64,000 nt of DNA from Xanthomonas sp. NCPPB 1128 (GTDB taxonomy: Bacteria > Pseudomonadota > Gammaproteobacteria > Xanthomonadales > Xanthomonadaceae): assembly GCF_001043115.1 (NCBI RefSeq), contig NZ_LFME01000005.1:62001-126000 (forward strand), read 5' to 3'. Every line of letters starts with the position of its first letter. The stretch's first letter is position 1. The position numbers were made by a program, and so were the translations under genes. Below the pieces are notes generated by a model. That model saw only the letters and a list, made by a program, of their open reading frames with translations. It was not told the origin of the DNA and did not search any database. Below, piece after piece: positions 1 through 8,962 of the stretch.

Positions 1-61
1 TATTCCGTAGCTGTGAGTTGGATGTGAGGTGACTCACGCCCACATGCGTTTGAATGCGAAC

Positions 62-93
62 GAGGCCCCGCTTGCGGGGTCTTGTTTTTTGCG
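62..93 (+). terminator. Rho-independent terminator of a gene left of the window
   Basis: An 8 bp GC stem (GGCCCCGC / GCGGGGTC) with a 4-base loop is followed by a T-rich tail (cttgtttttt) on the plus strand. It must end a transcript entering from the left edge, because no plus-strand gene is visible in bases 1-61. Confidence 0.75.
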
Positions 94-117
94 CATGCGC
101 CGAGCACACACGCGGCT

Positions 118-558
118 TCACCTACCAATAAATCCCGACGGCAGCTCCACCGACGGTCTGCAACGCAAATAATTGCGATCGCGGTCCAGCGCCTGCTCCC
201 AGCCGTTGCCCACTTTGCGGATCACGCGCCCTTCCGAGCAGGAAACGCCGGCGGCCCGCGCTTCGGCAGTGCCCAGTGCAGGAATGTCGAGTTGGATCTG
301 GGACGGCCGCGGACGGCCGAAGTTATGGGCAAAGTTGTCCTGCATGGAGAAGTCCACCTGTTCGCAATAGGCATGCGTCCAGGGACGAGGATCGTTTGCC
401 AGCAGCTTGCGGCAATCCAGGCGTGGAATCGGGGCGACGTTGCGCTGCGGATTCACACGCTCGACGCCCCGTCCGACCGCCGAGCGCGTTTGCGCGAATG
501 CCGTGGTCGAGACGGCGATGAGGAGCAACCCTGCTGCTGCCCGTTGAATGACGTCCAT
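118..558 (-). CDS. Hypothetical secreted protein (146 aa)
   Basis: The product starts with a clear signal peptide: positively charged MDVIQR, then a hydrophobic stretch, then a likely cleavage after AFA at about residue 22. The mature part is about 124 residues with several cysteines (near C49, C65, C106, C133) that could form disulfides. I recognise no domain. The start is supported by a strong GGGGGG Shine-Dalgarno-like tract a few bases upstream of the ATG. It lies just beyond the stop of the ABC exporter gene on the same strand, but 130 bases separate them and no motif links it to the neighbouring regulon. Function unknown; probably periplasmic or exported. Confidence 0.7.
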   Translation of the reverse strand: MDVIQRAAAGLLLIAVSTTAFAQTRSAVGRGVERVNPQRNVAPIPRLDCRKLLANDPRPWTHAYCEQVDFSMQDNFAHNFGRPRPSQIQLDIPALGTAEARAAGVSCSEGRVIRKVGNGWEQALDRDRNYLRCRPSVELPSGFIGR

Positions 559-691
559 GATCCCCCCTGTGCGGAGAGCTTAGCGATGCCTAGTCCATGT
601 CGCTTAGACAAAATTGCGTGCAGCACCTATGGGCATCCAGCGCAGTTGCAGACAATAGCGCCAGGCCCCGGCAGAGTACCGCCGCGTTCGC

Positions 692-2404
692 TCAGGACGC
701 CCGATCAGCCAACAGCAGCGGCGACACGGTCGCGCGTTGCACCATCACGCACTGGTCGGCGATGGCGGTCAGGCCGAGGCGGTGCGAGACCGCGACCAGG
801 GCCGTCTGCGGCAGCCGCCGCCGCAACGTGCTCAGGACCTGCTGTTCGGCGACGGCGTCGAGGGCGCTGGTGGCTTCGTCGAGCAAGGCGACGCGCGGTT
901 GCCGCAGCAGCACCTGGGCGAGCAGCAGCCGCTGCAGTTCGCCGCCGGACAGGCGCGCGCCGGCGCCGTGCGCGGCGGTGTCCAGGCCGGCGCCGCCCTG
1001 CAGGCGCGCGGCCAGGCCGACGTCGCGCAGGGCTTCCCACATCGCGGCCTCTCCCGCGCTCGGTGCTGCCCAGGCCAGGCAGTGCCGCACGCTGTGCTGC
1101 CAGGGCCGCACGCCCTGGGCGACATAGGCCAAGGGCTGCAGCGCCGCGCGGTAGCCGGCGAAGTCGAGCGCACGGCCGTCGCAGTGCGCGGCGAACTGCG
1201 GTGGCGCGACCATGCCGGCCAGCGCGTCCATCAGGCTGCTCTTGCCGACGCCGGATGGGCCGCTGATCAGGGTCAGCGTGCCTGGCGCGAGGACCAGACC
1301 GGTCAAGGCGACCGCGGCCAGCGGCGGTGCCAGGCCGATGCGTGCGATCTGGATCGGCGCCGTCGCTTCTGTCGCTGCACTGGGCTGCGCCGCCACGGTG
1401 CCAAGTGGTGTTGGCAGCGTGCCGAGCGCGACGTAGCGCTGCCACAATTCCAGCGCAGGCGCGGCCGAGCGCAGTTGCTGCACGCTCTGCCGGGTCGAGA
1501 CCAGGTACGGCAGCAGCCGTCCCAGCAGCAGGCCGACGGTAATCAGCGCGCCGCGGTCGATGCCGTGCCACACCCCGGCCAGCAGCATGATCGCGGCGAT
1601 GGCCGCCACCGCCGCCAGTTCCAGCAACAGGCGGCCGGAGGCGACCAGCGCCTGCTGGCGCGCGTAGCCATAGGCGAGCCGACCGGCGATCGCCTCGTAG
1701 GCTTCCTGCTCGCGCGCCTCGCGGGTGAACGAGCGCACGTGGCGCAGGCGCCGCGGGAAATCCTCGCTGAGCCAGAACAGCCGGGTCATGTCGGCGACGT
1801 ACTGGCGGCTGACCCGGGCCTGTTCGTGGCCGGCGATGCGGAACGCGAGCAGGCCCAGCGCCAGCAGCGGCGGCAGTGCCAGCACCAGCATCGGCGAGAC
1901 CAGGAACGCCGCGGCCAGGCTCACCGCCGCGGTGATCGCCGCCACCAGCAGCTGCAGCAGCGCGCTGAAGCCCTGCACCACGATCTCGACGTTGTAGGTG
2001 AGCAGGTTGGCGATTTCCGCCGAGCTGGCGTCGGCCAGGGCCGGCAGCGGCGCCTGCAGCAGCCGCGCATGCACCTGCCGGCGCAGGTCCAGCGCGTGGC
2101 GGCTGGCCAGGTCCGCGGCCAGTCGTGTGCCCCACCAACGCAGCAGGGCGAAGCCGCTGCTGGCGGCGACGAACAGCAGGGTCTGCGCGAGGAAACCGGT
2201 CGGCAACGGCAAGGCGTGGCCGGCCAGGGTCAGCACGTGGCCGGGTTGCACCAGCGGCACCAGCGCGACCGCGGCCAGCGCGCCGGCCAGTGCGCCGAGC
2301 AGCGACAGCAGCACGTACCCAGCAATGCGCAGGCGCTCGCCGCGGCCGAGCACGGCGACGAAGGCGCGCAGCAAGCGCGATGCCGGCTCCGGGCGTGCGC
2401 TCAT
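692..2404 (-). CDS. ABC exporter, fused membrane and ATPase domains (570 aa)
   Basis: A half-size exporter of the peptide/lipid type. The N-terminal half (about 20-310) has several hydrophobic helices; the C-terminal half is the nucleotide-binding domain with Walker A GPSGVGKSS, signature LSGGELQR, Walker B VALLDEATSALD and a switch His in SHR. No N-terminal C39 peptidase domain is present, so it would not cleave a leader itself. I start at MSARPEP (2404) rather than an upstream in-frame Met because the intervening residues are not conserved-looking. It is 99 bases downstream of the HPr-kinase-like gene and is probably co-transcribed. Two-gene pairs of this kind occur in lasso-peptide and other RiPP loci, which suggests export of a modified small product; the substrate is not visible. 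Confidence 0.85.
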   Translation of the reverse strand: MSARPEPASRLLRAFVAVLGRGERLRIAGYVLLSLLGALAGALAAVALVPLVQPGHVLTLAGHALPLPTGFLAQTLLFVAASSGFALLRWWGTRLAADLASRHALDLRRQVHARLLQAPLPALADASSAEIANLLTYNVEIVVQGFSALLQLLVAAITAAVSLAAAFLVSPMLVLALPPLLALGLLAFRIAGHEQARVSRQYVADMTRLFWLSEDFPRRLRHVRSFTREAREQEAYEAIAGRLAYGYARQQALVASGRLLLELAAVAAIAAIMLLAGVWHGIDRGALITVGLLLGRLLPYLVSTRQSVQQLRSAAPALELWQRYVALGTLPTPLGTVAAQPSAATEATAPIQIARIGLAPPLAAVALTGLVLAPGTLTLISGPSGVGKSSLMDALAGMVAPPQFAAHCDGRALDFAGYRAALQPLAYVAQGVRPWQHSVRHCLAWAAPSAGEAAMWEALRDVGLAARLQGGAGLDTAAHGAGARLSGGELQRLLLAQVLLRQPRVALLDEATSALDAVAEQQVLSTLRRRLPQTALVAVSHRLGLTAIADQCVMVQRATVSPLLLADRAS

Positions 2405-2503
2405 CGGTGGGTGTCCATGCGGCGGATCATCGACGCGGTGCGCCGTCCCCACTCCCCTGCGTCGGCGATGCGCGTCGTCGGCATCGTCACGTCCAGCAAG
2501 GGA

Positions 2504-3565
2504 TCAGGCCAACAGTGTCTGCACCGCATCGACCGAGGCCTCCGGATGCGTGCCGCGCTGCAGTTCGTACACGCCCAGCCGCTGCAACTGGCGCGCGAAC
2601 AACGGCCAGTGCGGCTGGCCCGCGGCATAGGGCTGGTCTGCGGCCAGGCGTGCCGCCACGTCCGCGTCGGGCAGCGGCTGCAGCAGCCGCTGCGGATCGG
2701 CGGCCATGGTGGACGAGACGAACACGGCCGCGGCCAGCCGCAACGGCGCCTGTGCCAGGCGCCCCTCGCCCTGGCGGATGTCCACCTCGTGCTTCAGCGC
2801 GCCGCTGCGGCGGCGGATCATCGGCGCCGCGGCGATCCAGGCGCGGGTATGCGCATCAAGCAGGTGCAACAGTTCCGGCCGCAGATGCAGGAAGTTGCCG
2901 ATGCCGGTGGCGAGCAGGTATTGCGGGGCGACGAACAGCGCGTCCTCGGCAAGGAACTCCAGCCCACGCAGCAGGCTGTGCAGCGCCAGGGTCGACTTGC
3001 CGGCGCCGCTGCCGCCAAGCAGCAGCACGCCGCGGCCATCGCGGCCGACGCAGGCGCCGTGCAGCGGCACCAGGCGCATGCCGTGCGCGGCAAGCACGAA
3101 CACGGCGAACTCGATCAGCTCGTAACGCACGTGGTAGGCGTGCGCGAGCATGTCCTCGGACACCACGATCAATGCCCTGCGCTGCTCGGGCACCAGCACG
3201 ACGTAGTTGTGCGCATCGATCACCCCGCTCAGCACACCCGCGCCGGAATGGGTCTGTACCGGCGGCGGCTCCATTGCCAGCGCGTAGGGCGCGTCGCCGC
3301 GGTCCACCAGGGTCAGCTCGATGCGGAATGCGGCGCTCTCCGGCAGGCGATGCGCCGGCACCGCCCCGAATGCCGCTTCCACCAACGCCAGCAGCGCCGG
3401 ACTGTTGCTCTCGAAGTGGAAGCGGCCGCCGAGCAGTTGCTTGCTGAGCGTGTGCGGGCGCCGCAGCCGGGTGTGGAACGGATCGCAGGCACCGCCCGCG
3501 GTGGCGACAGGCGTGGCGTGGTCGCTTGTTTCCACCTCCAGAACACGCACGGTCGATCGCTGCAT
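2504..3565 (-). CDS. HPr-kinase/phosphorylase-like P-loop protein (353 aa)
   Basis: Resembles the C-terminal kinase domain of HPr Ser kinase (HprK-related kinase families found in exosortase-linked and lasso-peptide loci), not a true HprK. Visible are a P-loop GGSGAGKS (about residues 184-191) preceded by PLHGACV and followed by FLAEDALFV, the family's acidic strand. The N-terminal 150 residues are variable. No PTS HPr partner is encoded nearby; in RiPP loci such kinases phosphorylate the precursor peptide, and in EPS loci the role is unknown. The start at 3565 lies 31 bases below an ECF-type promoter motif; the Shine-Dalgarno is weak. Divergent from the radical SAM gene and followed by the ABC exporter. 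Confidence 0.8.
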   Translation of the reverse strand: MQRSTVRVLEVETSDHATPVATAGGACDPFHTRLRRPHTLSKQLLGGRFHFESNSPALLALVEAAFGAVPAHRLPESAAFRIELTLVDRGDAPYALAMEPPPVQTHSGAGVLSGVIDAHNYVVLVPEQRRALIVVSEDMLAHAYHVRYELIEFAVFVLAAHGMRLVPLHGACVGRDGRGVLLLGGSGAGKSTLALHSLLRGLEFLAEDALFVAPQYLLATGIGNFLHLRPELLHLLDAHTRAWIAAAPMIRRRSGALKHEVDIRQGEGRLAQAPLRLAAAVFVSSTMAADPQRLLQPLPDADVAARLAADQPYAAGQPHWPLFARQLQRLGVYELQRGTHPEASVDAVQTLLA

Positions 3566-3595
3566 CGGAGAAGAGTCGCTTGGGTGAATGCAGCG

Positions 3596-3624
3596 TGGGT
3601 GCGCCTGCCACGGCCAAAGGTTGC
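3596..3624 (-). promoter_or_regulatory. Putative ECF-sigma promoter, toward HPr-kinase-like gene
   Basis: Reading leftward: GCAACCTTTG, 10 bases, GCGCACCCA. This is the least perfect of six copies of the GCAACCTTTC-N10-CGGCACnnA motif (two swapped bases in the second block). It ends 31 bases before the start codon. Paired head to head with another copy at 3647. Confidence 0.65.
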
Positions 3625-3646
3625 GCGGGCGATGCCGGTGTTTCGC

Positions 3647-3675
3647 GCAACCAAACGCCGCAGCCACGGCACCTA
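3647..3675 (+). promoter_or_regulatory. Putative ECF-sigma promoter, toward radical SAM gene
   Basis: Reads GCAACCAAAC, 10 bases, CGGCACCTA, ending 75 bases before the radical SAM start codon. Same spacing as the other five copies; the divergent copy at 3596-3624 serves the opposite strand. Confidence 0.7.
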
Positions 3676-3749
3676 CCGCCACGGCCACCTGCGCGCGGCC
3701 ATCGCTGCATGCGCCCCTCCCCCGCGGCGCCGAATGAGACCTTTCGCCG

Positions 3750-5258
3750 ATGCTCAAGATCCAGGTCAGCCACTCCTACTTCCTGCGCTACGACCCCAAG
3801 CAATGGGAACGCGGCAAGCCGTACCCGCCGCTGGCCACGCTGCAGGTGGCTTCGCTGCTGCGCCAGCACGGACACCAGGTGACGCTGTTCGACGCGATGC
3901 TCGCCGAGGGCGTGGAGGACTACGACCATGCCGTCCGCACGCAGCGGCCGGACCTGGTGGTGTTCTACGAGGACAACTTCAACTTCCTCACCAAGATGTG
4001 CCTGAGCCGGATGCGCGAGGCCGCGTGCCGGATGATCGCCGAGGCGCGCGCCGGCGGCAGCCGGGTGATCGTCGCCGGCTCCGATGCATCGGACCATCCG
4101 GAGGCGTTTCTCGCTGCCGGCGCCGACGCGGTATTGATCGGCGAAGGCATCGCGGCCTTGCTGGAACTGGTGGCGCGCCTGCAGGCGGAACCGGACATCG
4201 ACCCGGCGCGCTGGGTGGCCGGCATCGCCGAGGTGGCCAGCGCGGCGATGCCGCAGCTCAAGCGCGCACAGATCGGCGCGCGGCCGCCGGATCCGCGGCT
4301 GTCGGTAACGGCGGCCTGGGACCTGCTGGACATCGCGCGCTACCGCGCGTTCTGGCAGCAGCAACACGGCCATTTCAGCCTGAACATGGCTGCATCGCGC
4401 GGTTGCCCGTTCCGCTGCAACTGGTGCGCCAAGCCGATCTGGGGCAATCACTACAAGCGCCGCGAGGCGCAGGACGTGGCCGCGGAGATGACCCAGCTCA
4501 AGCGCAACTTCGCGCCCGACCATGTGTGGATGGCCGACGATATCTTCGGCTTCCACATCGACTGGGTGGAGGACTTCGCCGACGCGCTGGCCGCCGCCGA
4601 CGGCACGGTGCCCTTCACCATCCAGACCCGCGCCGACCTGTGCAGCGAGCGCATGACCGCGGCCCTGGCGCGGGCCGGCTGCCGCGAAGCCTGGATCGGC
4701 GCGGAGAGCGGCAGCCAGCGCATCCTCGACAAGATGACCAAGGGCACCGACGTGGATGGCGTGATTGCCGCGCGCCAGCGGCTGGGCGCGCAGGGCATCC
4801 GCGTCGGCTTCTTCCTGCAGCTGGGTTACCTGGACGAGCAACTCGACGACATCCTCGCCACGCGCCGGCTGGTGGCGCAGGCGCGCCCGGACGACATCGG
4901 CGTCAGCGTGTCCTATCCCCTGCCCGGCACCGTGTTCTATCAACAGGTCAAGGACCAGCTCGGGCGCAAGACGCACTGGCAGGACAGCGACGACCTGGCG
5001 ATGATGTTCCGCGGTGCCTACGACTCGGCGTTCTATCGCCAGGTGCGCGATCTGCTGCACCGGCAGGTGGACCTGCAATGCCGCGAGGATGCGTGCCCGG
5101 CGCTGGCGCACGCGCAGGACTGGGCAGCGCTGGAAGCCGACTGGGCGGCGCTGATCGCGCGCGAGGCGCAGCACCGGACCGAGGCGCCACCAGTGCCGGC
5201 AGCCGAGGCCGTCGCCGCCGGTAGCGGCCGCCGCATTCCCCTGGTGCAGCGCGCATGA
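3750..5258 (+). CDS. B12-binding-domain radical SAM protein (502 aa)
   Basis: The N-terminal 160 residues have the Rossmann-like cobalamin-binding fold pattern (IQVSHSYF, then VTLFDAML, DLVVFYED, VIVAGSDA, DAVLIGEG). The radical SAM core follows with the 4Fe-4S motif CPFRCNWC (C219, C223, C226), and the C-terminal half continues with the BchE-like pattern YPLPGTVFY. Members methylate, cyclise or rearrange diverse substrates; the substrate cannot be read from sequence. It is translationally coupled to the nucleotidyltransferase gene by an ATGA overlap. A second protein of the same family and length is encoded at 8963-10474. Start ATG at 3750 is the first Met before the conserved strand. Confidence 0.85.
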   Translation: MLKIQVSHSYFLRYDPKQWERGKPYPPLATLQVASLLRQHGHQVTLFDAMLAEGVEDYDHAVRTQRPDLVVFYEDNFNFLTKMCLSRMREAACRMIAEARAGGSRVIVAGSDASDHPEAFLAAGADAVLIGEGIAALLELVARLQAEPDIDPARWVAGIAEVASAAMPQLKRAQIGARPPDPRLSVTAAWDLLDIARYRAFWQQQHGHFSLNMAASRGCPFRCNWCAKPIWGNHYKRREAQDVAAEMTQLKRNFAPDHVWMADDIFGFHIDWVEDFADALAAADGTVPFTIQTRADLCSERMTAALARAGCREAWIGAESGSQRILDKMTKGTDVDGVIAARQRLGAQGIRVGFFLQLGYLDEQLDDILATRRLVAQARPDDIGVSVSYPLPGTVFYQQVKDQLGRKTHWQDSDDLAMMFRGAYDSAFYRQVRDLLHRQVDLQCREDACPALAHAQDWAALEADWAALIAREAQHRTEAPPVPAAEAVAAGSGRRIPLVQRA

Positions 5259-6538
5259 GCGACCTGACGACGCCGCCGAATCCGGCCATGGCGGCCGACC
5301 TGCCGACAGCGGCACCCGCGGCGACGCCGGCGCATCTGCCGCTGCGGCGCATCGGCCGTGGCCTGCGCCTGGTCACCGAAACCCTGGCGCACGAGCTGGC
5401 ACGCCCTGGTGCGGCGATGCCGGACTGGAGCGGTCTGCATTGGCAACTGGCCGCAGCGGCGGCTGTCGCGCACGGCGTAGCGCCATTGCTGAGCCAGCGC
5501 TCGCAGTGGCCGGACCGACCATGGCGCGCGTTCCTGGACGGGCAACGCGAGCACGTGGCGCATCGCTACCAGCGCATCGCCGCGCTGCTGCAGCGGATCG
5601 ACGCCCTGGCGCAGACCGCCGGCCTGGCGATCGTGCCGCTGAAGGGCGCGGCGCTGCATGCGCTAGGCCTCTATCGGCCCGGCGACCGTCCGATGGCCGA
5701 CATCGACCTGCTGGTACGCCCCAAGGACGCCGAGCGCGCCGCCACGCTGCTCGCCGCGCTGGGCTACGTGGCCGAGTTCGTGCAGTGGAAGCACCAGACA
5801 TTCCGCCCGGCGCAGGCGCAGGCCGTGCCGGCACTGGGCGAGCACCGCGACGCCCCGATCAATATCGAACTGCACGTGCGCATCCAGGAGCGCCTGCCGC
5901 TGCGCACCGTCGACCTCGGCGTGCAGATCCTGCCGCACGACGGCAAGCCCGGCCTGAATCCCTACCCGAGCAACGGCGCGCTGATGCGCCACCTGCTGCT
6001 GCACGCGGCCGGCGGGCTGTGCAGCCGCAGCCTGCGGCTGATGCACCTGCACGACCTGGCCCTGCTCGCGCCGCGCATGCGCGCCAGCGACTGGCACGTG
6101 CTGACCGGCGCCGATGCCTGGTGGGCATGGCCGCCGCTGCGGCTGATGCTGCACTACTACCGCGCCGCGATTCCGTCGGCGGTACTGAAGCAACTGCGTG
6201 CGCAATGCCCGCCGCTGCTGCGGCTGCGCGCGCGCGGGCTGGACCTGACCGCGGCGTCGTGCTCGCAATTGTGGCTGCCGGCACTGCCGGGCATCGAGTG
6301 GGCACGCTCTGGTCGCGAGGTGCTGGACTATCTGCGCCAGCGCCTGCAGCCCTCGGCGGAAAGCCGGCAGGAACGCGCCGAGATGATCCGCACCCAGTTG
6401 TGGTTGCAGGGCCAGGACTGGGTGCGCCTGCCGCAGCGTCGCCGTGTGCTGCAGCGGCTGCTGCGGCCGGTGCCGCGGATGGACACGCTGTACGCGGTGC
6501 GGACCGCGCTGCAGGGCTATGCGCCATCTTCTGACTGA
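5255..6538 (+). CDS. Nucleotidyltransferase family protein (NTP_transf_5 type, 427 aa)
   Basis: Contains the hallmark VPLKGAALH (about 128-136) and RPMADIDLLV (about 145-154), whose two Asp residues bind metal in the nucleotidyltransferase fold. The family (PF14907-like) is found in lasso-peptide and exopolysaccharide loci, often beside HPr-kinase-like proteins, as here across the divergent promoter. Its reaction is unproven; transfer of a nucleotide to a peptide, phosphate or sugar is possible. The first 35 residues are low-complexity Ala/Pro. The ATG overlaps the preceding radical SAM stop by 4 bases, so both proteins are made together. Confidence 0.8.
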   Translation: MSDLTTPPNPAMAADLPTAAPAATPAHLPLRRIGRGLRLVTETLAHELARPGAAMPDWSGLHWQLAAAAAVAHGVAPLLSQRSQWPDRPWRAFLDGQREHVAHRYQRIAALLQRIDALAQTAGLAIVPLKGAALHALGLYRPGDRPMADIDLLVRPKDAERAATLLAALGYVAEFVQWKHQTFRPAQAQAVPALGEHRDAPINIELHVRIQERLPLRTVDLGVQILPHDGKPGLNPYPSNGALMRHLLLHAAGGLCSRSLRLMHLHDLALLAPRMRASDWHVLTGADAWWAWPPLRLMLHYYRAAIPSAVLKQLRAQCPPLLRLRARGLDLTAASCSQLWLPALPGIEWARSGREVLDYLRQRLQPSAESRQERAEMIRTQLWLQGQDWVRLPQRRRVLQRLLRPVPRMDTLYAVRTALQGYAPSSD

Positions 6539-6560
6539 CGCACACCCTGATAGAACCGTT

Positions 6561-6626
6561 GTAGGAGCGGCTTCAGCCGCGACAGCCATTGCCGGGAACG
6601 CGTGTCGCGGCTGAAGCCGCTCCTAC
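6561..6626. repeat. Inverted pair of REP-like repeats between convergent operons
   Basis: GTAGGAGCGGCTTCAGCCGC plus GACA at 6561-6584 is repeated in reverse orientation at 6603-6626, separated by 18 bases. This REPIN-like arrangement is common between genes in Xanthomonas and relatives. It sits between two convergent operons (stops at 6538 and 6680) and could fold into a bidirectional terminator. The same repeat recurs near 57.3 and 57.8 kb. Confidence 0.85.
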
Positions 6627-6679
6627 GACAAGACACGATTCCGCCTTAAAGGCGAAGCGCCGAAACGCCGCGCCACACC

Positions 6680-7816
6680 TCAACCATTCTGCGCCGCGCG
6701 CCGCCCATCGGCGTTGCGCGGTGCGCAGAGCCGATGGTAGAGCGCGGTGAAGCTGCGCACGCTGTAGTCGGCGTCTTCCCGCACCGCGCGGCATTGCGCC
6801 GCCCAGGCCAGGCGCAGGCGCAGTTCGTCGTCGCTGAGCACCTGCCGGAGTGCATCGGCCAGCCCGGCCCAGTCGCCGACCGGCACCGCCAGCGCCGCCG
6901 AGGGCGCCCACTCCTGCAGATGCCCGACCGCGGTGCCCACGGTCGGCACCCCGGCCACCGCCGCTTCCAGCAGCACCAGCGGCCCGGCTTCGTGCAGCGA
7001 CGACAGCACCAGCAGATCCGCCGCCTCCACCAGCGGCCGCAGTTCGCGCTGGGTCTTGAAGCCGAGGAAGCGCACCCGCTCGCCCAGGCCCAGCGTGGCG
7101 ACCAGGCGCTGCATCGCGCCGTCGAGGGTGTCCACGCCGACCAGGTCGATACGGAAGTCGACGTCGGTGCGGGCCAGCGCGGCGAGTGCGCGCAACAGGG
7201 TCGTCTGGTCCTTGACCGGGTTGAGGCTGGCCACGTGCAGCAGCCGCGCCGGTCCGTCGCCGCGCGCACGCGGCGGGCGCGGCGGCCAGGCGCGCAGGTC
7301 GACGCCCAGCGGCACGCGTTCGGCGGCGATGCCCAATGCCTGCAGGCTGTCGAGGATCGGCGCGCTGGCGGCGGTCACCGCGCTCGCCAGACGCAACACC
7401 AATGCCTCGCGCAGCCGCCCCTGCCATTTGCGCCGGCCGCCGTAACCGATCGCGTGCAGTGCGACCAGCTCGCCGCCGGCGATGTGCACCAGGCTCGGCC
7501 GCCGCAGCCAGCGCGCCGCCGCCACCGCGATCAGGCTGCAGTGGCCGGAGAACAGCGACTGCACCAGGTCGAACGGCGTGCGGCGGTGCTCGGCGCGGAT
7601 CGCCGCGATGGCGCGCCAGCGCGTGCGCGCCGCGCCGATGTTGTGGATGCGCGCGCCAAGCAGGTCCCATTGCGCCGGCTGCGGTTCCTGGTGCAGCACG
7701 AACACGTGCAGGTCGTGCACGCGCGCCAGGCGTTCGATCAGGCTCAGGAAGGCCGGAATCACCCGGTACTCGCCGCTGCGGTCGACGCCGCCCGGCACCA
7801 CCAGGGCCAGCTTCAT
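6680..7816 (-). CDS. Glycosyltransferase, GT4-like (378 aa)
   Basis: GT-B fold transferase. The N-terminus (MKLALVVPGGVDRSGEYRV) is a typical acceptor-domain start; the C-terminal domain carries LHVASLNPVKDQTTLL and the EX7E-type donor-site segment PLVLLEAAVAGVPTVG. It would add a sugar from a nucleotide donor on the cytoplasmic face, assembling the repeat unit of the glycan made by this operon. It is the last gene of the 15-gene operon, with its ATG overlapping the previous stop by 4 bases. The donor and linkage cannot be assigned. Confidence 0.85.
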   Translation of the reverse strand: MKLALVVPGGVDRSGEYRVIPAFLSLIERLARVHDLHVFVLHQEPQPAQWDLLGARIHNIGAARTRWRAIAAIRAEHRRTPFDLVQSLFSGHCSLIAVAAARWLRRPSLVHIAGGELVALHAIGYGGRRKWQGRLREALVLRLASAVTAASAPILDSLQALGIAAERVPLGVDLRAWPPRPPRARGDGPARLLHVASLNPVKDQTTLLRALAALARTDVDFRIDLVGVDTLDGAMQRLVATLGLGERVRFLGFKTQRELRPLVEAADLLVLSSLHEAGPLVLLEAAVAGVPTVGTAVGHLQEWAPSAALAVPVGDWAGLADALRQVLSDDELRLRLAWAAQCRAVREDADYSVRSFTALYHRLCAPRNADGRRAAQNG

Positions 7817-8961
7817 GCCGTGCTCCGCGACGTGGCGCCAAGCAGTTGCGCATAGGCACGCGCCCAACGCCGCCCGACCGCTGCGAACGACAGTTGCGCA
7901 TCGAAATGCGCACGTACCAACGCCCGCGACGGTCCGTCGCGCGATGTCTGCAGCAGCGCGGCCGCCAGGCGTTCGGCGTCGCCGCAAGGCCATAGCGCGC
8001 CGACCCGGCCGCCATCGCTGAGCGCACGGAACGCCGGGATGTCGGTCAACACCGGCACCGCACCGCAGGCATAGGCCTCCAGCGCGGCGTAGCCGCAGCT
8101 CTCGCCCAGGCTGCCCGACACGAACAGGTCGGCCGCGCGCATCAGGGTCTGGATCTGCGCGTGCTCCACCCGGCCCAGCAAGTGCACGCGGCCGGCCAGG
8201 CGCGGATCGGCCTGGATGCGCTGCTGCACCATCGGCAGCAGCGGCGCATCGCTGAACGCGCAGAACAGCTGCATGCCGGGCAACTGCACGCTGACGCGGG
8301 CCACGCCGTCGAGCACGGTGAGCGGATCCTTGCCCTCGCTCAGATGGCCGACCCACAGCACGCAGGGCGCGCCATGCAATCCGCTGTCGCGCCGCGCCTG
8401 GTCGCGCTCGCCGGGAGTGAAGCGGCAACTGGATTCGGGGATGGCGAACAGGCGCGTGGAGCCGGCGAACAGCCCGGCACCGACGAAGCCGCGCGCCAGG
8501 TCCAGCGAGGTGAAGGCGATGCCGGCGGCGGCCGCGTACCAGCGCCGCCACTGCGGCCGCCGCCACCAGCGCGGCGGACGGTTGGCGTGGTCCTGCAGCA
8601 GGATCGGCCGCGACGGCCGCCAGCGTGCCAGCGTCGCCGCCTCGCGCGCGAACTGCAGGCCGTGCACGTGAACCACGTCGGCCTCGAGCTCGGCCAGCAA
8701 CGCGGCGATGCGGCGCAGATGGCGCCGGCGCCCCGCATCGGTACGCCGCACGAAATGGTAGTTCACGCCGTTGCGCTGCAGCTGCGCATCGACCGCGGCG
8801 GCCTGGATCACCGAGACCCGGGTGCCGGCGCTGGCCACCGCCTCGGCGATGTCGGCCAGCGATGGCCACAGCACGAAGGCCTGCTCCGACGTCACGCCGT
8901 CCGGCAGCGGCACGAAGTTGACTTGCACGGCATGCACGGCGCGGGCAGCGTTGCCGGCCAT
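7813..8961 (-). CDS. Glycosyltransferase, GT4-like (382 aa)
   Basis: A second GT-B transferase. The N-terminal region has VNFVPLPDG and DVVHVHGLQFA; the C-terminal donor domain has LWVGHLSEGKDPLTVL, then FVSGSLGESCGYAALEAYACGAVPVLTD, matching the family's EX7E region. Probably acts in series with the downstream glycosyltransferase on the same lipid-linked intermediate. One base separates it from the upstream radical SAM stop, and it overlaps the downstream gene. Length is normal for the family. Confidence 0.85.
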   Translation of the reverse strand: MAGNAARAVHAVQVNFVPLPDGVTSEQAFVLWPSLADIAEAVASAGTRVSVIQAAAVDAQLQRNGVNYHFVRRTDAGRRRHLRRIAALLAELEADVVHVHGLQFAREAATLARWRPSRPILLQDHANRPPRWWRRPQWRRWYAAAAGIAFTSLDLARGFVGAGLFAGSTRLFAIPESSCRFTPGERDQARRDSGLHGAPCVLWVGHLSEGKDPLTVLDGVARVSVQLPGMQLFCAFSDAPLLPMVQQRIQADPRLAGRVHLLGRVEHAQIQTLMRAADLFVSGSLGESCGYAALEAYACGAVPVLTDIPAFRALSDGGRVGALWPCGDAERLAAALLQTSRDGPSRALVRAHFDAQLSFAAVGRRWARAYAQLLGATSRSTA

Positions 8962-8962
8962 G

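Noticed and set aside
1-61. A tRNA or small RNA at the left edge
   Set aside because: The terminator is clear, but the visible 61 bases cannot be folded into a tRNA and are too short to judge.
737-5224. Very long plus-strand open frame (about 1495 codons)
   Set aside because: It is antisense to the ABC exporter and HPr-kinase-like genes and out of frame with the radical SAM gene; long shadow frames are expected in GC-rich DNA.
692-6538. A lasso-peptide cluster
   Set aside because: HPr-kinase-like, nucleotidyltransferase and ABC genes fit, but there is no precursor, no leader-binding protein, no B-type protease and no asparagine-synthetase-like cyclase, so the label is not supported.
6561-6626. 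A CRISPR array or IS end
   Set aside because: Only one inverted pair of a repeat that recurs elsewhere; no regular spacers, transposase or target-site duplication.
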